The notes under the pieces are model-generated. The model was not told the origin of the DNA and did not search any database. It worked only from the letters and a program-made list of their open reading frames with translations. This document shows, piece after piece, positions 6,611 through 12,764 of a DNA stretch of 13,713 bases. The stretch spans positions 1 through 13,713 of the forward strand of contig NZ_DAMAZC010000118.1 in assembly GCF_032075065.1 (NCBI RefSeq). The letters run 5' to 3'. The stretch's first letter is position 1. The number at the start of each line of letters is the position of its first letter. The DNA comes from Atlantibacter sp032075065. GTDB lineage: Bacteria; Pseudomonadota; Gammaproteobacteria; Enterobacterales; Enterobacteriaceae. Made by a program: the position numbers and the translations under genes.

Positions 6611-8098
6611 ATGTCGAGCCCAATAATTCTCGCGATTGATGAGGGCACAACCAACGCCAAAGCGGTGGCGGTCAACCGCGAAGGGCAAATCGTCGGGCGC
6701 TGCGGCGTGGGAGTGGAGATCTGCCACCCGGCTCCCGGCCTCGCCGAGCAGGATCCGCTGGCTATCTGGCAGGCGGTGGTCGAGGCAATTAACGGCTGCT
6801 TACAGCAGGCCGGGCCGGTGCAGGTGGCCGGGATCGCCATCAGCAACCAGCGGGAATCGGTATTAATCTGGCAACGCGCCGACGGCAAGCCGCTCACCCC
6901 GGTGGTGAGTTGGCAGGATCGCCGCTCGGAGGCGCGCTGCGCTGAACTTCAGGCCCAGGGCCATGACGCGCTGATTACCCAGCTCACCGGATTGCCGGTG
7001 GATCCGCTGTTCCCGGCGGCGAAGATAAGCGCCCTGCTGGATGCCCTGCCGGACGGCGTGACGCGCGCCACGCGCGGCGAGCTGTGCATCGGCACCCTCG
7101 ATAGCTGGCTGAACTGGCAGTTCAGCGGCGGGCGGGCGTTCACCACCGACTACGCCAACGCTGCTCGCACCCAGCTGTTTAATATTTATGACGGCCAGTG
7201 GGATCAACAACTGCTGACGCTGTTTAACGTCCCACGCGCCGCGCTGGCGGACGTCAGGCCGTCGAGCGGTTTACACGGCGAAGTGCAGGTTGGGTTTATC
7301 CCCGGCGTACCGGTGGGCACGCCGATCCTGTCATTGATTGGCGATTCCCACGCCGCGCTCTACGCCCAGCGCCGCGCCTGCGGCAACGTGGTGAAAGCCA
7401 CTTACGGCACCGGATCGTCGCTGATGTTTTCGATACCGGAACCGGTGTCGCGGGCCAATCGCCTGAGCACCACCCTCGCCTGGCACGACGGCGAACGCAC
7501 CTTCGCGCTGGAAGGCAATATCACCCATACCGGCTCCGGCGCGGCCTGGCTCGGGCGGATGCTGGGGATAAACAATCCGGCGGAGCTGACCGCGCTGGCG
7601 CAGTCGGTGCAGGACAATCAGGGTGTTTATTACGTCCCGGCGCTGTCGGGCCTCGGCGCCCCCTGGTGGGATCTCCAGGCGCGCGGCACGATTTGCGGCT
7701 TAACCGACGCCGCCACGCCGGCGGTGCTGGCGCGCGCCGCGCTGGAATCGGTGGTGTATCAAATCGCCGATGTGTTTTTCGCCATGGAGCAGGCCTGCGG
7801 TCAGCCGCTGGAAACGCTGTGCGTCGACGGCACCGCCACTCAAAACCGCTGGCTGATGCAGTTGCAGGCCGACGTTTTACAACGACCGTTGATTATTCAG
7901 CCTGCCGCCGAAGTCTCGGCGCTGGGCGCCGCGCTGCTGGCTGGCAATGCGCTGGGCTGGTGGCAGGATGAAACGCCTGCGGCGCTGGCGAGCCAGGGCG
8001 AACGTATTGAACCGCAGCCCGCGCGGCAACAACAGATGCAACAAAACTATAAACAGTGGCTTGAAGCCGTGGCGCGCTGCCGCTTTCAGCCCAAATAA
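6611..8098 (+). CDS. aplK: FGGY-family sugar kinase, probable apulose kinase
   Basis: This 495-residue cytoplasmic kinase belongs to the FGGY family (xylulokinase, glycerol kinase, ribulokinase). The phosphate loop IDEGTTNAKA begins at residue 9. A substrate-side SWQDRR segment lies at 100-105. The catalytic aspartate is expected at Asp245 in IGDSHAALYAQ. The C-terminal ATPase half shows YGTGSS, GLGAPWWD, VDGTATQNRWLMQLQADVL and EVSALGAALLAG. Length is normal. AAGGAG at a 7-nt distance supports the ATG at 6611. The gene sits between the transketolase pair and the isomerase, so it should phosphorylate the ketose made by the isomerase to give the transketolase substrate. Apulose is the inferred substrate. 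Xylulose or ribulose are alternatives that sequence reading cannot exclude. Confidence 0.85.
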   Translation: MSSPIILAIDEGTTNAKAVAVNREGQIVGRCGVGVEICHPAPGLAEQDPLAIWQAVVEAINGCLQQAGPVQVAGIAISNQRESVLIWQRADGKPLTPVVSWQDRRSEARCAELQAQGHDALITQLTGLPVDPLFPAAKISALLDALPDGVTRATRGELCIGTLDSWLNWQFSGGRAFTTDYANAARTQLFNIYDGQWDQQLLTLFNVPRAALADVRPSSGLHGEVQVGFIPGVPVGTPILSLIGDSHAALYAQRRACGNVVKATYGTGSSLMFSIPEPVSRANRLSTTLAWHDGERTFALEGNITHTGSGAAWLGRMLGINNPAELTALAQSVQDNQGVYYVPALSGLGAPWWDLQARGTICGLTDAATPAVLARAALESVVYQIADVFFAMEQACGQPLETLCVDGTATQNRWLMQLQADVLQRPLIIQPAAEVSALGAALLAGNALGWWQDETPAALASQGERIEPQPARQQQMQQNYKQWLEAVARCRFQPK

Positions 8099-8119
8099 TC
8101 CTTTTACTGGAGTGATGCC

Positions 8120-9538
8120 ATGTCCCGTATCCCACATCAATTAACCTTCGGTGTAATTATCGGCAACCGCGGATTCTTCCCCAGCTATCTGGTGGCGGAA
8201 GCCCGCGAACAGGCTGAAGCGCTGTTCTCCCGTCTCGGCATCAATACCGTGATGTTGAAAGACGGCGAAACCTACCTCGGCGGCGTAGAAACCCGTCAGG
8301 ATGCCAAAGTGTGCGCCGAGCTGTTCCGCAAACACCGCGACGAGATCCACGGCGTGGTAGTGCTGCTGCCGAACTTTGGCGATGAAAAAGCGGTGGCGGA
8401 AGCCATTCGCCTGTCCGGCCTCAACGTGCCGGTGCTGATCCAGGCCGAAGAGGACAACCTCGATAAAATGGGCCTCGCCACCCGTCGCGACAGCTTCTGC
8501 GGCAAGATTTCCCTGTGCAACAACCTGCGCCAGTACGGCATTCCGTTTACCCTGACCACCCAGCACGTCTGCGCGCTGAGCAGCGAGGTGTTCGCTGCCG
8601 ACCTGCAACGCTTTACTCAAATCTGCCGGGTGGTGAGCTCGATGAAAGGCGTGCGCATCGGGGCTATCGGCGCGCGTCCGGCGAGCTTCAACACCGTTCG
8701 CTACAGCGAAAAACTGCTGGAGAAAATGGGCGTCGCGGTGGAAACCCTCGACCTGTCGGAGATCTTCACCCGCATCAAACACATCAGCGATGACGACATC
8801 CGGGTGCAGGAGAAACGCGGCATCCTGATGGACAACGCCGACGCCAGCGCCATTCCGGCGGACAAACTGGTGACCATGGCGAAACTGTTCGTGGTGATCA
8901 GCGAATGGGTGACGGCCAACGATATCGACACCACCGCCATTCAGTGCTGGACGTCGCTGCAGGAAAACCTCGGGATTAACGTCTGCTCAATCATGAGTGT
9001 GATGTCCGGCCAGTTGATGCCGAGCGCCTGTGAAGTGGATGTGATGGGCGCGCTGTCAATGTACGCCCTGGCGAGCTGCTCGTTGAATCCGGCGTCAATT
9101 GCTGACTGGAATAACAACTTCGGCGACGATCGCAACAAATGCGTGCTGTTCCACTGCGGTAACTTCGCCAGCGCCAGCCTGGAATCCCCGGCGATGGGCA
9201 CCGCCGATATCATCGGCACCACCGTGGGTAAAGAGAACACCTGCGGCGCGGTGCATGGTCGTCTGAAGAGCGGCCCGCTCACCTACTTCCGCCTGTCGTC
9301 GGACGATTTTACCGGCGAGATCAAAGCCTACGTTGGCGAAGGCCAGTCGGTGGATGACGCGCTGGACACCGTGGGCTGCCGCGCGGTGATTGAAGTGCCG
9401 CATCTGGAAAACCTGCTGGCGTGGATCTGCAATAACGGCTTCGAACACCACGTGGCGATGAACCACTCGGCCACCGGCGCGGTGTTGCAGGAGGCGTTTA
9501 ATAAGTATCTGGGGATTAGCTGTTACTGGCATCGTTGA
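8120..9538 (+). CDS. L-fucose/L-arabinose isomerase family protein, probable pathway aldose-ketose isomerase
   Basis: This 472-residue protein resembles the FucI/AraA superfamily (COG2407 type): a Rossmann-like N-terminal half (TFGVIIGNRGFFP at residues 9-21, HGVVVLLPNFGDE, VPVLIQAEED) and a C-terminal half carrying probable metal ligands. Candidates are Glu305 and Asp307 in ACEVDVMGAL and His449 in MNHSATG. These enzymes use a divalent metal, often Mn2+, to interconvert aldoses and ketoses. As the last gene of the operon, after the kinase, it should make the ketose that the kinase phosphorylates. If the operon is for D-apiose, this would be the D-apiose isomerase making apulose. I am not sure that all characterised apiose isomerases belong to this family. 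GGAG lies 7 nt before ATG 8120. Confidence 0.8.
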   Translation: MSRIPHQLTFGVIIGNRGFFPSYLVAEAREQAEALFSRLGINTVMLKDGETYLGGVETRQDAKVCAELFRKHRDEIHGVVVLLPNFGDEKAVAEAIRLSGLNVPVLIQAEEDNLDKMGLATRRDSFCGKISLCNNLRQYGIPFTLTTQHVCALSSEVFAADLQRFTQICRVVSSMKGVRIGAIGARPASFNTVRYSEKLLEKMGVAVETLDLSEIFTRIKHISDDDIRVQEKRGILMDNADASAIPADKLVTMAKLFVVISEWVTANDIDTTAIQCWTSLQENLGINVCSIMSVMSGQLMPSACEVDVMGALSMYALASCSLNPASIADWNNNFGDDRNKCVLFHCGNFASASLESPAMGTADIIGTTVGKENTCGAVHGRLKSGPLTYFRLSSDDFTGEIKAYVGEGQSVDDALDTVGCRAVIEVPHLENLLAWICNNGFEHHVAMNHSATGAVLQEAFNKYLGISCYWHR

Positions 9539-9551
9539 TTTTTGATCAACG
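9533..9551 (+). terminator. Perfect hairpin overlapping the isomerase stop codon
   Basis: CGTTGAT (9533-9539) and ATCAACG (9545-9551) form a perfect 7-bp stem with a 5-nt loop. The TGA stop (9536-9538) is within the first arm. There is no T run directly after it, so by itself it is not a standard terminator. It could stabilise the transcript end together with the next hairpin. Confidence 0.5.
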
Positions 9552-9555
9552 CTGC

Positions 9556-9592
9556 AACCGCACGCGGCGCAGGGCCGGGTGCGGTTTTTTTT
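9556..9592 (+). terminator. Strong rho-independent terminator of the sugar operon
   Basis: AACCGCAC (9556-9563) pairs perfectly with GTGCGGTT (9579-9586). Inside, CGGC (9565-9568) pairs with GCCG (9574-9577) after one G-G mismatch, leaving a 5-nt loop. The stem leads into eight T residues (9585-9592). The T tract is only on the plus strand, so it ends rightward transcription and does not serve the leftward DUF1963 gene in the same way. Confidence 0.93.
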
Positions 9593-9637
9593 GTAGGGGT
9601 GAGGGGCGGATTCGAACGGAAACCTGCCGCTGTACGA

Positions 9638-10315
9638 CTAGTAAAACTGACACGCAAACGTCCAGATCCCCTCGGGTGATTTGTGAAAGTAGCCGATACC
9701 ATTGTCCGACCACATCCAGTTTACCTTTTCCTCTGATCCCACCTGAAAGACAAAATCCTGAATCCCCGCGCCATGTTGTATTTCCGTTGGATATCCTCCA
9801 ACCTTGGTTCCCCTGTAGCGGTTAAAATCATCAAAGAAACTGTTACTTGCTTCTTCATCATCATTTACGTCAGCAAGATCAATAATATCCCAGGCGTCCT
9901 CCCATCCCGGAGCATCATCATTGACGCTCACCCATCGAACCGGAAATGCGCGATACGGAGTGTCTATTGCAGGCAATAACTCCAGCCCCTCAAGGGTGGC
10001 ATATTCGCGTATTAGCCACCCTTCGCCGTGAGGTTTATCGAATGGATGGCTTTCTAAATTGTGATAGAGCACCAGCAGTGCAACATCCTTCAGTTGTTCA
10101 GGAACCACGGGAAGCTCATCTACACGAATCTGAAGAAGCGGAAACATCGGTTGCCCCTTCCAGACTGGCAACCGTTCACCAGGAAGAGAGACGCCTTTCA
10201 AAAACCAGGATGTGACAGGGTCTGCAGTGGGGCGAAATCCCCCGACTTGCGCCACCGAGGCCGGGCGTAATTGGGATCTGAGTTCTTGTAAAACTAACGC
10301 ACTTTGGGATTTCAT
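9638..10315 (-). CDS. DUF1963 (YwqG-like) family protein
   Basis: This leftward gene encodes 225 residues. The C-terminal part carries the family pattern: KVGGYPTEIQ near residue 166, then FVFQVGSEEKVNWMWSDNGIGYFHKSPEG, and a central run of acidic residues (LADVNDDEEASNSFFDD). It has no signal peptide or membrane segment and is probably cytoplasmic. The start ATG (10315-10313) is preceded on the minus strand by AAGG eight bases away. DUF1963 proteins have no settled function that I know. B. subtilis YwqG lies beside the LXG toxin gene ywqJ, and relatives appear near polymorphic toxins, so an immunity-type role is possible, but no toxin gene is visible here. The gene is alone on its strand between the sugar operon terminator and the AT-rich gene. 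Confidence 0.8.
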   Translation of the reverse strand: MKSQSALVLQELRSQLRPASVAQVGGFRPTADPVTSWFLKGVSLPGERLPVWKGQPMFPLLQIRVDELPVVPEQLKDVALLVLYHNLESHPFDKPHGEGWLIREYATLEGLELLPAIDTPYRAFPVRWVSVNDDAPGWEDAWDIIDLADVNDDEEASNSFFDDFNRYRGTKVGGYPTEIQHGAGIQDFVFQVGSEEKVNWMWSDNGIGYFHKSPEGIWTFACQFY

Positions 10316-10609
10316 ATTTGCAGCCTTGCGTATGCAGATACTCTTTGGAGACTGAAAGAGAGACTTTTTATTTTAGATCGTAATGATTATCCAACGGACC
10401 TAGGTTTTTTTGTGGCGTGTTTGAAGAGTAGTGAGGGTCTGGATCTGGTGCGATGCGGATGGACTTACTGGGTTGAAGGGCTGCTGTGAGCGGGGAGCGG
10501 ACGTTTACGCTTAGTTCTAAGCTGATAAAAACATCATTAAATAGTATTATTAGCCAAAGAATTATGTGATATTTTTCATAAAGATTAATTCTTAACTTTT
10601 AGGATTATT
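10316..10609. other. Intergenic stretch between divergent DUF1963 and AT-rich genes
   Basis: It starts at moderate GC and turns abruptly AT-rich after about 10507. Divergent promoters for both neighbours should lie here, but I see no clear pair of -35/-10 boxes. A 61-codon frame at 10304-10489 (TTG start, overlapping the DUF1963 start) may be a decayed gene end and is not supported as a gene. A TGTGA-N6-TCATA sequence (10565-10580) inside the TTATG/CATAA repeat 10562-10581 resembles a CRP site, but matches like this are easy to get in AT-rich DNA. Confidence 0.5.
10494..10505 (+). repeat. Left copy of a 12-bp inverted repeat flanking the AT-rich gene
   Basis: GGAGCGGACGTT at 10494-10505 is the exact reverse complement of 11726-11737. 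It lies within a few bases of the change from GC-balanced to AT-rich DNA. It could mark a boundary of inserted DNA or be a dispersed intergenic element present twice. Confidence 0.6.
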
Positions 10610-11650
10610 ATGTCAGATTCAGAAAAATTTCTGCCAACTTTGAAACGCTTATCTAAATTCGATAAGCTCTCTGAGAATGATATTTCAAATCAATTCAGGA
10701 GGAATCATAGCGTAGAACCAGTGATTTCAAAAAGTGAACTTTGTTATGCTTCTTTCGCAGTTAAAATTGATGATTTAAACTTCTTGCTTACCGAAAGGCC
10801 AATATCGTACTTAAATAGACATTGGGGACGATGTTCGAATATTCAATTGCATGCAAATTCACTTGGTATAGCGTTACCCCTATATATTGGAGAAGGTACT
10901 CTTTCTTCTGCGATTCATGAAATTGAAAGATGTGAAAACCCACTTGAGAATTCAAACAAATGGTTGTTCGAAAATTTTTCACTAGAAATTGCAATTGCTT
11001 ATTTCAACAAGTACTTTATAAAGAGTGAATCACTAAAAAACTATAAAACAATTATTTTTGAAGCTATAGAGGCTTTTTATTTGGGGTATGACCATATATC
11101 TATCATGTCGCTTTTTCCTGTCTTTGAAGGTGGACTGAGGAACTTACTTGTAAAATTTTGCGATGGTGATAACACAAATACAAGTGCAGACAGATTTGAA
11201 AAGGAAATTAGAAAATTTATTATTACATGGGGAAGACGGCAACTCCCAAATTTTGACTGGTATCCTGGCAAGGGCTATGATATTGAAATTGAGGTGGATT
11301 TCTTCACACATTTAAACGCGCAGTGTGATATGATTAATTCAACCAGATCTTTTTTTAAAAATGTTCTATACAAACCAACTGGGGGTGTTAATGAAGGAAG
11401 TTTCAACAGGCATTTGACACTACATTTGCTGAATCAGGATTTCAATGAACCATCTAATTTTGTTAGGATTTTCTTGGCGTTAACACATTTAACCTTTGCA
11501 GAAAGTATTATGAACAATAATGTCCCTTTCTTCTGGGAAGGTGTAGATGACAATGACCGACGCATTGCTTCATTCATTTCTAGAAGTGGTGATGTTATTT
11601 TTGGAATGCGTAGAAAAGAAATTAGTAAGCTTGGGTTAAATTTATACTGA
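10610..11650 (+). CDS. Uncharacterised AT-rich protein with a C-terminal HEPN-type R-x4-H motif
   Basis: This 346-residue protein is encoded by DNA far more AT-rich than its neighbours (about one third G+C by eye), a sign of horizontal acquisition. The ATG at 10610 follows AGGA at 5 nt. I recognise no full-length family. The C-terminal half suggests a HEPN fold: a long helix EAIEAFYLGYDHISIMSLFPVFEG (given here in part, residues about 151-174) followed by GGLRNLL, and then FNRHLTLH at 265-272. There Arg267 and His272 form the R-x4-H pattern of HEPN ribonucleases, and a further helix (FVRIFLALTHLTFAESI) follows. HEPN ribonucleases act in toxin-antitoxin, abortive infection and other defence systems. 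The N-terminal 150 residues show no motif I know. No antitoxin partner is adjacent. A defence role is inferred; the ORF itself is certain. Confidence 0.75.
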   Translation: MSDSEKFLPTLKRLSKFDKLSENDISNQFRRNHSVEPVISKSELCYASFAVKIDDLNFLLTERPISYLNRHWGRCSNIQLHANSLGIALPLYIGEGTLSSAIHEIERCENPLENSNKWLFENFSLEIAIAYFNKYFIKSESLKNYKTIIFEAIEAFYLGYDHISIMSLFPVFEGGLRNLLVKFCDGDNTNTSADRFEKEIRKFIITWGRRQLPNFDWYPGKGYDIEIEVDFFTHLNAQCDMINSTRSFFKNVLYKPTGGVNEGSFNRHLTLHLLNQDFNEPSNFVRIFLALTHLTFAESIMNNNVPFFWEGVDDNDRRIASFISRSGDVIFGMRRKEISKLGLNLY

Positions 11651-11725
11651 TGCAAGCGTAATCTAAAATACAAATCAAGTATGGGTCATATCCGTCTTTC
11701 TTCGATTACTCTATAGGACATTTAT

Positions 11726-11737
11726 AACGTCCGCTCC
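11726..11737 (-). repeat. Right copy of the 12-bp inverted repeat flanking the AT-rich gene
   Basis: AACGTCCGCTCC at 11726-11737 is the exact reverse complement of 10494-10505, 76 bases after the stop of the AT-rich gene. The AT-rich character ends just before it. The two copies enclose about 1.24 kb. No transposase gene lies between them. Confidence 0.6.
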
Positions 11738-11793
11738 TGGTACGAAGCAGACCCCTACTCTGATAACCTTTCCCGACTCCCCCCGAAAAAAAA

Positions 11794-12251
11794 TCACCCC
11801 TCTCTCCTAACCTCAGTAACAACGCGCTGGCGGTAGCAATCCGCTGGCCCAAGTCTGTCCCCCTGCGATGAACAAACTTCCAGCACCGGCAACGGCTCGC
11901 CGTTCACCTTATCCAGCAACACAGAGTTTATCTCGCCCTGTTCAAACAGATAGCGCTCACCCCACTGCCGTATGGCGACCACGATCGGAAATACGGAGCA
12001 GCCCCTTTCGGTCAGGATGTAATCCTTGTAGGCGCTGCCATCGGAGGCCGGGCAGATCTCAAACACGCCGATATACACCAGATGCTTGATACGTGCCGCC
12101 AGGATGTTTTTCGCGAGCCCAGGGTTCATCTGGAACTCTCTGAATCAACGTACATCATCAAAGGCTTCACGAATGATCATCAAACACCAGCGCTCGCCTA
12201 TCGACTCAAAGGTCCGAGCGACGGGGCATTCGCTGGTTCTGAGCGGTACAT
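11794..12251 (-). pseudogene. Broken HxlR-family (winged-helix) transcriptional regulator
   Basis: Read leftward, the frame shows a nearly complete HxlR domain: CPVARTFESIGERWCLMIIR, EAFDDVR, a stop, FREFQ, MNPGLAKNILAARIKHLVYIGVFE, and YKDYILTERGCSVFPIVVAIRQWGERY. The TGA at 12147-12145 replaces the residue that is usually Arg in the family's (V)RRF segment, so a single CGA-to-TGA change explains it. The N terminus fits ATG 12251-12249 (MYRSEPA), but that codon is one base out of frame with TGC at 12228, so a one-base deletion near 12229-12233 is also needed. A 111-codon frame from ATG 12129 remains open, but it lacks the first helices of the winged helix. HxlR regulators often respond to toxic or redox-active compounds and regulate a neighbouring gene. 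Confidence 0.85.
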
Positions 12252-12273
12252 AAACAGCCCGTTTCCCCGCAGT

Positions 12274-12720
12274 TCAGAGATTAAAAAACGATAGCGCTTT
12301 GATTTCAGCCTGAGGATTAGCTTGTTCAACTGCTGACAAAAAGCCGGAGAAGTTGTGATTAAAAATGGTTAAGTTATTGAAAAACTCAACGTGCTTTTTC
12401 TCGCCATGGTTAAGGTAGCTAACCAACCAGTTTTGCCGGTTATTTATTTTGGAAAAACCTGGCTTTATTTGAATAATTTCACCGAGTGGAATTTTACGGG
12501 TAATGTCATGGTTAATTTCATATAAATAGTCGCTGTCGTAATAATAGTCTTTCTGCGAAGCCCCCCGAAAAATCGAGGGGTTCGCGGAAATTTTTTTCAG
12601 GCCATTACTTTCTGAAATGAGGCGCTTAGGATGGCGCACCGCCCTGAAAAACAGCCTGATCAGAATGAATAACACCATCATGGGTAAAGCCACGGACAGG
12701 ATATTCATTATTTCGCGCAT
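12274..12720 (-). CDS. Uncharacterised small membrane-anchored protein
   Basis: This leftward gene encodes 148 residues from ATG 12720-12718, which follows GGGGG at 5 nt on the minus strand. A longer frame to 12804 would overlap the MFS gene end and is less likely. Residues about 5-28 (MNILSVALPMMVLFILIRLFF) form one membrane helix followed by basic residues (RAVRHPKR), which places the remainder in the cytoplasm by the positive-inside rule. The soluble part has DYYYDSDYLYEINHD, GEIIQIKPGFSKINNRQNW and EFFNNLTIFN. These resemble a small beta-rich, PH-like domain, but I recognise no family. It is more AT-rich than the MFS gene 44 bp upstream of it. Co-transcription with the MFS gene is possible. 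Confidence 0.65.
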   Translation of the reverse strand: MREIMNILSVALPMMVLFILIRLFFRAVRHPKRLISESNGLKKISANPSIFRGASQKDYYYDSDYLYEINHDITRKIPLGEIIQIKPGFSKINNRQNWLVSYLNHGEKKHVEFFNNLTIFNHNFSGFLSAVEQANPQAEIKALSFFNL

Positions 12721-12764
12721 CTTTACCCCCGCTAAAAGTGAATAGTAATATTCATTGATGGCTA

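Noticed and set aside
5586..6650. 354-codon open frame on the minus strand opposite the transketolase B gene
   Set aside because: Its length comes from the GC-rich codon pattern of the sense gene. The translation is rich in His, Gly, Arg and Ala without any recognisable domain, and the sense frame has clear transketolase motifs.
9600..9640. tRNA-like GATTCGAAC sequence, read as a possible minus-strand tRNA end or attachment site
   Set aside because: The flanking bases do not form a T-arm stem, there is no acceptor or anticodon arm nearby, and no direct repeat of it was seen elsewhere in the window.
10304..10489. 61-codon rightward frame at the start of the accessory region
   Set aside because: It has only a TTG start, overlaps the DUF1963 start region, lacks a clear ribosome site and resembles no family. 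It may be a decayed gene end but cannot be supported.
10562..10581. CRP-like site TGTGA-N6-TCATA before the HEPN-motif gene
   Set aside because: It is in very AT-rich DNA where such matches arise easily, and it is only about 30 bp from the start codon, too close for usual activation of this gene.
12145..12147. TGA in the HxlR frame as a programmed recoding or selenocysteine codon
   Set aside because: The position normally holds Arg in the family, no hairpin of selenocysteine type was evident, and a second lesion upstream already breaks the frame.
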